The notes beneath the pieces are model-generated. The model made no database searches. It worked only from the letters and a program-made list of their open reading frames with translations, and was not told where the DNA came from. A stretch of DNA of 19,498 bases from JAVBNA01 sp031551875 (GTDB lineage: Bacteria > Bacillota > Clostridia > Oscillospirales > Acutalibacteraceae): NCBI GenBank assembly GCA_031551875.1, contig JAVBNA010000039.1:1-19498 (forward strand), given 5' to 3'. Each line of letters begins with the position of its first letter. The stretch's first letter is position 1. The position numbers and the translations under genes are program-made. Shown here one piece after another: positions 1-7,278 of the stretch.

Positions 1-1
1 G

Positions 2-187
2 TTACGCCCAAAAACACGTGGCCGAAAAGCCAAGGAAAAAATGCTGTTGAGCCAAGAAGAGTCGCGTCAAATCCGAGCAAAGAAGAGGCAGTGTTCGCAA
101 ACACGATTCAATACCATATTTGACGTGTTGCTTATCACTGAAAAAAATCGGAGGGGGGCGTTTTGGTGTGTATTAAAGACGATTTGA
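2..187 (+). other. Open reading frame entering from the left edge; possible transposase-like remnant
   Basis: One frame is open from the window edge to a TGA at 185-187. It begins with a basic stretch (RPKTRGRKAKEKMLLSQEE) that loosely resembles the Arg/Lys-rich linker and helix-turn-helix region of IS630/IS3-type transposases. The rest (about 30 residues) resembles nothing I know. Another frame is also open to 123, so openness alone is weak evidence. It may be the tail of an upstream gene, a decayed insertion-element fragment, or simply noncoding leader of the GH3 gene. Confidence 0.15.
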
Positions 188-292
188 GGAGGTGGAGAAG
201 GCGGCCGTAACAGCAAGGTAAGAAGTTCGCAAAGTCATTTTATCGGATGTATTTGGATGAAGAGAGATACGGATTTAGGAGGTTATTTGAAA

Positions 293-3200
293 ATGGGGAA
301 ATTGAAAAAGGGCCTTGCGCTGATCCTGGTGCTCATCATGGCGTTATCCTTGCATAGCGTGGTTTTTGAAGCAAGCTTTCTCACGGTATCCTTTGAATCA
401 AATGGTGGTTCGCCAGTAGCGGATGTGGCGCTGGAAGTCGGAAGATTGGTCACAAAGCCTTCCGACCCGACAAAAGCTGGTTCCACATTTGGCGGCTGGT
501 ATGCCGATTCGAGCCTCAGCAGCGCATGGAATTTTGCTGAGCGCAGAGTGGAGTATACTGACCTGATTTTGGAAGATGGTACGATCGGTGATTCAATCGT
601 TCTGTATGCCAAATGGGTCGAGGGAACCCGAGTCTCATGGACGGTAAACTTCCAGGCGAACGACGGCTCAGCGACAGCGGAACAGAGTGTTCTTGATGCC
701 GATTTTGTCGTCAGACCCGCAAACCCCGCGAGAAGCGGCTATACGTTTGACGGATGGTACGCTGATGCGGAATTTGCCGTTCTTTGGAATTTCGCGAAGG
801 ATACAGTGACACAAAATACAACGCTGTATGCCAAATGGGTCTCCGATTTAACCATTAATACAGCAGCGCCGACGCTTGCGTCAACGACATCCGCCAACAA
901 TAAAGCCGGCACCTTTGCGGGCGTAACCGTGACGCATGCGAGCTTAACGGCGGCCAACTCCGACCGTGTTAAGGTTTTCTACACGGATGACGGAAGCGAC
1001 CCTGTGATTGAAACGGCCAGCGGTATTGCTGCGCCCGGCTCAGCGGCCACAAAAGAGCTTGCGGGGCATGCGTACATTAACTCGGGCACGACGAGATCTA
1101 TGGAATGGAAAATCAGAGACGCGGTCTGCGGAAAGATGTATAAGGCGATTGTAACTTCATTATCCGGAGCCAATAAATCCGCGATACGTGAGTGGATTCA
1201 CCGCCCGCCCACGCCGCAAACCAAATTCGACAGCGGCGCCTGGAAAACCGACTATCTGACTCACTTAATTATACATAACTATGAAGTGGGCTCCACGATC
1301 TATTATACGATGGGTTTGGCGCCGGTGGCGGCCGACGGTACAGTGGCGACTGCCAGTATCAATGAGATTCCCAGCCCGACCACCAGCAGCGCGGTGTACA
1401 ATCCCGCGACGGGCATTCTGCTCATGGATGGACGGAGTGATACCCAGGCGGTTGTTGTCAGGGCAATTGCCGGCGTGGAGGGCTATACGACAGCGGTAGC
1501 AAGCTTCTATTACTACAATCAGGACAACCTCACCATGCTGACAGAAGCCAGAGGAAAATCCGAAGCCGATCAGCTGGTGATCATCAACAAGGTCATCGAC
1601 AGCATGACCCTGACCGAACTGACACAAATGACAGGCGGCGCCTCCAGCAACGCAAATACGCTGAATACGGGCGCCGAGGGAAGAGCGTGGGGCATTCCGC
1701 GCTTGGGCATCCCGCAGAATATGTTGTCTGACGGACCTGCGGGCCTGCGTCACAAAAGACTGTCCACAGCGAATATTTGCTGGGCGGGCCTTGCTTCCAC
1801 ATGGGATGTCAAAGCGTATGAAGCCGCCGGTGAGCTGGTCGGCAATGAAGCCATATACTATGGCATCGATATCGTGCTGGCTCCGGGCCTCAATATTCAG
1901 CGCAACCCACTCGGCGGACGCAACTTCGAGTATATGTCCGAAGATCCGTTTGTTTCGGGCGAGGCTGCGGCGGGCTATATCCGCGGCATACAGTCCAAGG
2001 GCGTGGGCACAGCTCCGAAGCACTTTGTTGCGAACGAACAGGAGACAAACCGCAACAGCGGTAACACGGTTGCATCGGAACGCGCACTCCGCGAAATCTA
2101 CTTCGCTCCGTTTGAGCGTATTGTAAAGGATCAGCCGTGGACGATCATGACCTCTTACAATCAGCTCAATGGCATGAACACGGCCAACGATCGCTGGCTG
2201 CTCAACGACGTGGCGCGCGGCGAATGGGGCTTTAAAGGCTATTTCATGACCGACTGGGGCGCTGTACGTACCGGTGCGCCCCTGATGGAGGCCGGCAACG
2301 ACATGCAACAGTCCGGAAACTCCGGCGCTGCGCTCAGAACCTGGATCAATGGCGCGACCGGCGACGAGTATACCAGAAGGCTTGGGCTCGTAAAGACCGC
2401 GGTACGCAATATCCTCAAGACCACAGTAAAAACGCCTTCCTTCCTGGGAACGTATGACGATCTGACGCCCACCATTGTGAACAACCGCAGTTATGATTTC
2501 TATACAAATCCCGCCAGCCCGTATGCGGAGTCCAGAGTAAAGAACCTTGAGATCGCCTCGGGCGGTATCGTCCTGATGAAGAACGACAACAACGTGCTTC
2601 CGCGCACCACTGCCACAAAGTTTGCGCTTGTCTCCAGCAGTGTTGCCAGGACAGCTTCCATGAGGACTGCCACGTGGTCGGATCCCGGCACCACTTCAGT
2701 CTACGACCTCGTCTTGCAGGGCGGCGGGAGCGGCCATGTATACTTTGCTGACGCCATCACTCTGAAAAAAGGTCTGGAAGGGATACCCGGCTTCTCGGTT
2801 CCTTATGCGGCCGTGGACGCCGACATCGCGTCGAGCGCCCAGGCGGAAGCGGCAAAGGCCGTCGCCGCAGCGGACGTAGGAATCATGGTTTTCTCGCGCA
2901 CAACCTCCGAGGGCGCGGACGCCCCCACCACATTGTTTACCCTGTCAAGCAATGAGAAGGCGACCCTTGAGGCGTTTGGAGCGGCCTTTAAGGCGGCCGG
3001 CAAGCCCTTTATTTGCCTAATCAATCAGGGCGCTACCATGAGCACGGCCGAGATGAATGCAAATGCCGATGCCATCCTCCATGTTTGGACGCCCGGTTCG
3101 CAGGGCGCGGAAGCGATTGCGGCCATCATCAGCGGCGCAGTGAACCCGTCCGGCAAGCTGGCACAGAGCTTCCCGATCACTTATACTGACAGCCCGTCCA

Positions 3201-4369
3201 TCATGATGGGAAATCCGAATCGCACTCCTGTGAATTCATGGGGTACCAACCCGGTATTTTATGACGAGGGCGTATTTGTCGGTTACCGTTACTTTGATAC
3301 CTTTGGCGCAAGCAGAGTTGCGTATCATTTCGGACACGGTCTCTCTTATACAAAATTTGAGTTCAGTGATCTGAAACTGAGCAGTAATTTGTTTAGCGAG
3401 TCCGACGAGTCAATTACAGCGACTGTAAAAGTGACAAACGTAGGTACCGTTGCGGGCCGTGAAGTCGCTCAGTTGTATATCGGCGCCAATAGATATAAAA
3501 TCGAAGGACGTCCGGTAAAAGAACTGAGGAATTACGCAAAAACAAAGGTGTTGCAGCCGGGCGAATCCCAGGAATTCGAATTTACGATTGATAAACGCGA
3601 CTTGCAATACTTTGATGACGGCGAAGATCCCATGAACCTCCCGATGCTTACCGGTACGGCGGGCAGCAATTCCGTCTATGGCACAAGCAGTGTCGTGTAC
3701 GGTAAAGGCAAAGGCTGGACTGTGGTTAACGGCACTGAGTTTACCGTCACCATCGGCGGTACGTCAGACAGTGAGATTCTGGCTGAGAACGGCGTTAAGA
3801 ACACGTTCCGGTATGTCGATTCTGCGGGCAAATACAGCGTAAGCATTGGTGATACAGTGGCCGTTCCGATCAAGGTCGTCGCCGGTGACGGCCTGGCCGG
3901 CGGACAGGGCGTTGTAAGTTATGACAGCGAGCTTCTGACCCTTGAGTCGATTACGGCTGCCAAAGGGTTCACGCTCCTGTCTGACGGCAACAAGTTTAAC
4001 TTCGTAGCGCCCGCCGGAGCCAATGTAACCGGTGATGTGATTGTCGGCTATGCGGTCCTCCAGGCGAAAACCGTTCTGGACGATGTGGATACCACGGTTT
4101 TCTTCGACCTGGACAAAGGCTGGGACAACGATCTTACGGTCATCTATCCGACAGCGCGGGCTGCCGTGGTAACCGTGGTGGCTGAGCCTCCGCTGAGCGG
4201 CGACGTCAATCTGAGTGGTGAGGTCGACCTGGCCGACGCCATCTATTTGATGCAGTACCTCGCGGGTAGCAGAAACCTTTCCGCAAGGCAGCTCAAAGCG
4301 GCGGATGTCAACAAGGACGGCAAAGTGAATGTCGGCGATGTGACCATCATTATGCAGATGTGCCTTTGA
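293..4369 (+). CDS. Secreted GH3 beta-glycosidase with InlB-type repeats, cohesin-like module and dockerin
   Basis: This is a predicted extracellular exo-acting beta-glycosidase (beta-glucosidase/xylosidase type) of 1358 aa. I start it at 293, not at the in-frame ATG at 257, because AGGAGG (277-282) lies 10 nt upstream and a signal peptide (MGKLKKGLALILVLIMALS) begins there. Modules by approximate residue: two Listeria/Bacteroides (InlB B-type) repeats at 30-105 and 118-183, each ending LYAKW; chitobiase C-terminal-like Ig modules at about 190-410 (VFYTDDGSDP); GH3 N-domain at 430-755 with SDGPAGLRH, the PKHF motif and the probable nucleophile D654 in MTDWG; GH3 C-domain from about 757 (GIVLMKNDNNVLP); a fibronectin-III-like domain from 1017 (LSYTKFEF); a cohesin-like module at 1180-1296; and a type I dockerin at 1301-1358 with loops DVNLSGEVDLAD and DVNKDGKVNVGD. 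No sortase motif or SLH domain is visible. The exact substrate cannot be read from the sequence. Confidence 0.93.
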   Translation: MGKLKKGLALILVLIMALSLHSVVFEASFLTVSFESNGGSPVADVALEVGRLVTKPSDPTKAGSTFGGWYADSSLSSAWNFAERRVEYTDLILEDGTIGDSIVLYAKWVEGTRVSWTVNFQANDGSATAEQSVLDADFVVRPANPARSGYTFDGWYADAEFAVLWNFAKDTVTQNTTLYAKWVSDLTINTAAPTLASTTSANNKAGTFAGVTVTHASLTAANSDRVKVFYTDDGSDPVIETASGIAAPGSAATKELAGHAYINSGTTRSMEWKIRDAVCGKMYKAIVTSLSGANKSAIREWIHRPPTPQTKFDSGAWKTDYLTHLIIHNYEVGSTIYYTMGLAPVAADGTVATASINEIPSPTTSSAVYNPATGILLMDGRSDTQAVVVRAIAGVEGYTTAVASFYYYNQDNLTMLTEARGKSEADQLVIINKVIDSMTLTELTQMTGGASSNANTLNTGAEGRAWGIPRLGIPQNMLSDGPAGLRHKRLSTANICWAGLASTWDVKAYEAAGELVGNEAIYYGIDIVLAPGLNIQRNPLGGRNFEYMSEDPFVSGEAAAGYIRGIQSKGVGTAPKHFVANEQETNRNSGNTVASERALREIYFAPFERIVKDQPWTIMTSYNQLNGMNTANDRWLLNDVARGEWGFKGYFMTDWGAVRTGAPLMEAGNDMQQSGNSGAALRTWINGATGDEYTRRLGLVKTAVRNILKTTVKTPSFLGTYDDLTPTIVNNRSYDFYTNPASPYAESRVKNLEIASGGIVLMKNDNNVLPRTTATKFALVSSSVARTASMRTATWSDPGTTSVYDLVLQGGGSGHVYFADAITLKKGLEGIPGFSVPYAAVDADIASSAQAEAAKAVAAADVGIMVFSRTTSEGADAPTTLFTLSSNEKATLEAFGAAFKAAGKPFICLINQGATMSTAEMNANADAILHVWTPGSQGAEAIAAIISGAVNPSGKLAQSFPITYTDSPSIMMGNPNRTPVNSWGTNPVFYDEGVFVGYRYFDTFGASRVAYHFGHGLSYTKFEFSDLKLSSNLFSESDESITATVKVTNVGTVAGREVAQLYIGANRYKIEGRPVKELRNYAKTKVLQPGESQEFEFTIDKRDLQYFDDGEDPMNLPMLTGTAGSNSVYGTSSVVYGKGKGWTVVNGTEFTVTIGGTSDSEILAENGVKNTFRYVDSAGKYSVSIGDTVAVPIKVVAGDGLAGGQGVVSYDSELLTLESITAAKGFTLLSDGNKFNFVAPAGANVTGDVIVGYAVLQAKTVLDDVDTTVFFDLDKGWDNDLTVIYPTARAAVVTVVAEPPLSGDVNLSGEVDLADAIYLMQYLAGSRNLSARQLKAADVNKDGKVNVGDVTIIMQMCL

Positions 4370-4403
4370 TTAGAGGGCAGGAGTCAGACAACAGATAACA
4401 GAC

Positions 4404-4442
4404 AGAGGACGCCCGGGGCAGCTGCTCCGGGCGTCCTCTTTG
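4404..4442 (+). terminator. Intrinsic terminator of the GH3 gene
   Basis: A 13-bp GC-rich stem (AGAGGACGCCCGG at 4404-4416 with CCGGGCGTCCTCT at 4427-4439) is followed by a short T run. It lies 35 nt after the GH3 stop, between that gene and the convergent mutS-like gene, and may work in both directions. The same hairpin core occurs after the GH2 gene at 7211-7241. Confidence 0.8.
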
Positions 4443-4473
4443 CATATTGCTCTATATAGTTAGGGTCTGCCAA

Positions 4474-6402
4474 TCAGTTTCCCGATCTGCGAAGCTCTTC
4501 GCTCTCACAGGTGACAGACAGCGTCGGGTCATGCCGCTTTTCCATCTTATGGCGAGCCTTGCGGTTTTCCACCGTGTCAAACAGGATGGAAAAGTCGTAG
4601 TCGGGCGGATACAGCTCCGCCGCAGACACCTGCAAACGGATTCGGGTATGCCGGATCGTGCGCTTTATGCCCTTGACCTGCACAATCACATCGCCCTTAC
4701 TGTCCGCCGGCTTATAAACGATGCCAATATCCCCCTCCGGCAGCACAACGACGCTGTCTCCCAAAGTGAATTTGCCCGCGATGTCCGCGATTCCCTTTTT
4801 GGGGACGGTGCGGATCAGGCGGCTGCGGGGTGATTCCATCCCCTTGGCTTCGGCGGCGCCGGTGGCGTCGTGGCGCCCAAACACCGCCTGCTGTGCCCGA
4901 TCCAGCAGGTGCTGGGGCAGCCCCAGGCGCTTTGCGATGTGCAGCGCACAGCTCTCGCCCGCCTTGCCCATCTCCAGCCGGTACAGGGGACGCAGACTCT
5001 CCCGGTCAAAGGCCATCCGGGCGCTCTGCACGCCGTCGGCCCCCTCCGCCCAGGTCTTGACCTGGGGGTAGTGGGTGGTTACAAGAAACATGCAGTTGCG
5101 ATGACGCAGCTCCTCGAGCACCGCCACGGCGATGCCCATCCCCTCGGCGGGGTCAGTGCCGCTGCCCAGCTCGTCGAGAAGCACAAGGCTGTCCCGGCTG
5201 GCATTTTCCAGAATGCGGATCACGTTGGTCATGTGACCCGAGAAGGTAGAGAGATTTTGGGAAATGTTCTGGTTGTCGCCGATATCGCACCAGTAGCCGT
5301 CCTGCATGGCCACTACGCTGCCCGCCCCACAGGGGATATGCAGACCGCACTGAGCCATCAGGGACAGCAGCCCCACGGTCTTGACAGCCACCGTCTTACC
5401 GCCGGTGTTAGGCCCGGTAATGATGACGCCGCAGGTCGCCTCGTCCATGTGGAAGTCCAGGGGAACGCAGCGCTCAGTGTCCAGCAGCGGGTGCCGTCCC
5501 TGACGGATGTCCAGCGTGCGTTTTGCCGTAATGACCACCGGCCCCGCTTTCATGGCGGCGCTCAGCTTGGCCTTGGCGAACAGTACATCCAGCACCTCCA
5601 TGACTTCCATGTTGCGGCGGATCGTAACCGCCGATTCGGACACCAGTGCAGTGAGGGTATACAGGATGCGGCGCGTCTCACTGTCCTCTTCGATCAAGAG
5701 GAGGCACTTCTCCTGCTGCAGCTTGGAGATGGCGGAGGGCTCCATGAACACGGTAGAGCCCTTGCCCGACACCTCAATGACGGTGCCACCAAACTGGTTT
5801 TGGAACTTGCGCTGCACCGGAATCACGTAGTGGCCGCCCCGCTGGGCAATGTAGCTGTCGGCCAGGTATTGCTTGCGGCTTTGGAGGATGTGGTTGAGCT
5901 TTTCCTTGATCTGTCCATCCACACGCTCCCGCTTGCGGCGGATATCCCGCAGGGCGGGGCTGGCTTCGTCGCACAGCGCCTCCCCGCGCACACAGCGGTC
6001 GATCTCCTCCTGCAGGGGGGAGAGCTCCGCGATGCTCCGGCCGTAGGAGGCCACGGTCGCGTCCGCGCTCTCGCCCCGGCTGAGGTAGGCGGTCATCCGC
6101 TTACAGGAGGCGGCGAATCGGGCGATGTCCTCCAGCTGCTCCGGTATCAGCATGGCGCCGGTGTCTGCCAGGGTCAGCACCTCGTCCAGGCTCTTCATGG
6201 TGGGCAGGGGGGGAGAGCCGCAGCTGTCCAGGATCCTGCGGGCGGCGGTGGTCTCCGACATTTTACGTACACAGACGTCCTCGTTCAGATGGGGGGTCAG
6301 GGCATCAAAAGAGGCTTTCGCCTGCTCTGACAGGGCGTACTCCTTCAGCTTTTCAATGATGGTGTTAAATTCAAGGGTTCTATGGTTTGCATTCTGATTC
6401 AT
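4474..6402 (-). CDS. MutS2-like DNA-binding ATPase lacking the Smr domain
   Basis: This 642-aa protein belongs to the MutS/MutS2 ATPase family. The core and lever region (about 1-310) is followed by the ATPase domain: Walker A GPNTGGKTVAVKT near 328-340, the signature STFSGHMTNVIRIL, and Walker B LVLLDELGSGTDPAEG near 408-422. After a KOW-like segment (LGDSVVVLPEGDIGIV) the chain ends near residue 642, in a charged tail. Full-length MutS2 is about 780 aa and ends in a Smr endonuclease domain, which is absent here. The mismatch-recognition domain of MutS1 is also absent. Family knowledge points to binding of branched DNA or collided ribosomes; without Smr, a direct nuclease role is unlikely. 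The start has AAAGGA 11 nt upstream. A long structured leader (6403-6672) precedes it. It is convergent with the GH3 gene. Confidence 0.88.
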   Translation of the reverse strand: MNQNANHRTLEFNTIIEKLKEYALSEQAKASFDALTPHLNEDVCVRKMSETTAARRILDSCGSPPLPTMKSLDEVLTLADTGAMLIPEQLEDIARFAASCKRMTAYLSRGESADATVASYGRSIAELSPLQEEIDRCVRGEALCDEASPALRDIRRKRERVDGQIKEKLNHILQSRKQYLADSYIAQRGGHYVIPVQRKFQNQFGGTVIEVSGKGSTVFMEPSAISKLQQEKCLLLIEEDSETRRILYTLTALVSESAVTIRRNMEVMEVLDVLFAKAKLSAAMKAGPVVITAKRTLDIRQGRHPLLDTERCVPLDFHMDEATCGVIITGPNTGGKTVAVKTVGLLSLMAQCGLHIPCGAGSVVAMQDGYWCDIGDNQNISQNLSTFSGHMTNVIRILENASRDSLVLLDELGSGTDPAEGMGIAVAVLEELRHRNCMFLVTTHYPQVKTWAEGADGVQSARMAFDRESLRPLYRLEMGKAGESCALHIAKRLGLPQHLLDRAQQAVFGRHDATGAAEAKGMESPRSRLIRTVPKKGIADIAGKFTLGDSVVVLPEGDIGIVYKPADSKGDVIVQVKGIKRTIRHTRIRLQVSAAELYPPDYDFSILFDTVENRKARHKMEKRHDPTLSVTCESEELRRSGN

Positions 6403-6457
6403 GGAGGTAAAATCCTTTCAAGGGGGTACCCGAAGCGCCGGGAATGCAGTGGGCAAT

Positions 6458-6487
6458 AAAAAAACAGCGCAGTTTTCCACTGCGCTG
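6458..6487 (-). terminator. Intrinsic terminator inside the leader of the mutS-like gene
   Basis: Read on the minus strand, an 8-bp stem (CAGCGCAG/CTGCGCTG, arms 6480-6487 and 6465-6472) is followed at once by seven T (6464-6458). It lies about 60 nt before the mutS-like start codon and about 185 nt after a good promoter. It therefore either ends a separate small RNA or acts as an attenuator of the gene. Confidence 0.82.
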
Positions 6488-6672
6488 AAAATACACCGAT
6501 TCGTGCCCGCACAGCCTTGCATACTAAAAATGCAATCTGCACAAAACAAAATATCGATCATTCCATAAGGCAGTTTGGGCACACAAAATAGAGCGGGCTA
6601 TACCCGCATTTTGTTGCCAAATAATACCTTATCGACCGACCGACATCCACACACTTCTTTCCTGTTTGTTAT
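6458..6672 (-). ncRNA. Structured leader or small RNA upstream of the mutS-like gene, family unknown
   Basis: Between the minus-strand promoter (6677-6706) and the terminator (6458-6487) lies a strongly structured stretch. A long interrupted hairpin has arms ATAAGG 6565-6570 / CCTTAT 6627-6632, TTTGG 6574-6578 / CCAAA 6617-6621, CAAAAT 6584-6589 / ATTTTG 6608-6613, and GCGGG 6593-6597 / CCCGC 6603-6607. A second hairpin pairs TTGCAT 6517-6522 with ATGCAA 6530-6535. GGGCAC at 6577-6582 can also pair with GTGCCC at 6503-6508, which competes with the first hairpin. This looks like a riboswitch-type attenuator or an independent sRNA. I do not recognise the aptamer; T-box, TPP, SAM and c-di-GMP core motifs are not present. 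Confidence 0.5.
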
Positions 6673-6676
6673 TGTC

Positions 6677-6706
6677 AGGATACCATGTGGACACTGTTCT
6701 TGTCAA
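6677..6706 (-). promoter_or_regulatory. Promoter for the leader and mutS-like gene
   Basis: On the minus strand, TTGACA (6701-6706) is separated by 18 nt from TATCCT (6677-6682). Transcription would start near 6670. It overlaps the forward promoter of the DUF188 gene: each -35 box lies in the other's spacer. Confidence 0.6.
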
Positions 6707-6716
6707 GTGATATAAT
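6688..6716 (+). promoter_or_regulatory. Promoter of the DUF188 gene
   Basis: TGGACA (6688-6693), a 17-nt spacer and a perfect TATAAT (6711-6716) give a strong sigma-A-type promoter. Transcription would start near 6723, only about 20 nt before the start codon, leaving room for little more than the ribosome site (GGAGGA at 6737-6742). Confidence 0.75.
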
Positions 6717-6744
6717 TGAAATAGTCCAATTAGACGGAGGAAGA

Positions 6745-7185
6745 ATGAAAATACTGATCGATGCAGACGGATGCCCGGTGGTAGATATTACAATTCAGAT
6801 TGCAAAAGAGCACGGCGTGGAATGCATGATTCTCTGCGACACGTCCCATGTCTTTAAAAAGGACGGCGCGAGGACAATCACGGTTTCCAAGGGGGCGGAC
6901 AGTGTGGATTTTGCGCTGGCCAACATGGTGGCAAAAAACGATATTGTTGTAACGCAGGATTACGGCCTTGCCGCGATGTGTCTTGCGCGGCAGGCAAGAC
7001 CGATTCATCAGGACGGTATGATTTACAGCGATGAGAACATCGGCGCTTTGCTGTCGGCCAGACATACAGCGGGGAAAATTCGCAAAGCGGGGGGACGGCT
7101 CAAGGGGAGTCCGAAAAGAACCGCCGCGCAAAACACAGTGTTTGAAGAGACCCTCAGGACGCTGATCGGCAGTATAGTTGATTAA
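6745..7185 (+). CDS. YaiI/YqxD family (UPF0178, DUF188) protein
   Basis: The 146-aa product matches the DUF188 family, a PIN-like fold whose biochemical role is unsettled. Visible family marks are the N-terminal MKILIDADGCPV with two Asp residues likely to bind metal, the central VVTQDYGLAAMCL, and the C-terminal GGRLKGSPKRT. Length is normal for the family (about 150 aa). I start it at 6745 rather than the in-frame ATG at 6685: the latter lies inside the promoter, while GGAGGA sits just upstream of 6745 and family members begin at this Met. It appears monocistronic, with its own promoter and a shared convergent terminator with the GH2 gene. Confidence 0.9.
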   Translation: MKILIDADGCPVVDITIQIAKEHGVECMILCDTSHVFKKDGARTITVSKGADSVDFALANMVAKNDIVVTQDYGLAAMCLARQARPIHQDGMIYSDENIGALLSARHTAGKIRKAGGRLKGSPKRTAAQNTVFEETLRTLIGSIVD

Positions 7186-7210
7186 TTTTTATATCCCGCA
7201 ATAAAACAGG

Positions 7211-7243
7211 GAAACGCCCGGAGCAGAAGCCCCGGGCGTCCTT
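7211..7243. terminator. Bidirectional terminator between DUF188 and GH2 genes
   Basis: ACGCCCGG (7214-7221) pairs with CCGGGCGT (7232-7239), extended by GC pairs around an AGAA loop. T-rich sequence follows on both strands (CCTTTGTCTG forward; TTTCCCTGTTTT reverse). On the minus strand the hairpin and its upstream flank closely match the terminator region of the GH3 gene at 4390-4440. Confidence 0.72.
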
Positions 7244-7278
7244 TGTCTGTTATCTACGATCGGTTCTCTGTCCGCTCA

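Noticed and set aside
1265..2308. Minus-strand open frame of 347 codons inside the GH3 gene
   Set aside because: It overlaps catalytic motifs of GH3 read on the other strand and has no start signals.
4870..6330. Long plus-strand open frame of 486 codons opposite the mutS-like gene
   Set aside because: It mirrors a well-supported ATPase gene, has no ribosome site and shows low-complexity His/Gly/Ala composition typical of an antisense shadow.
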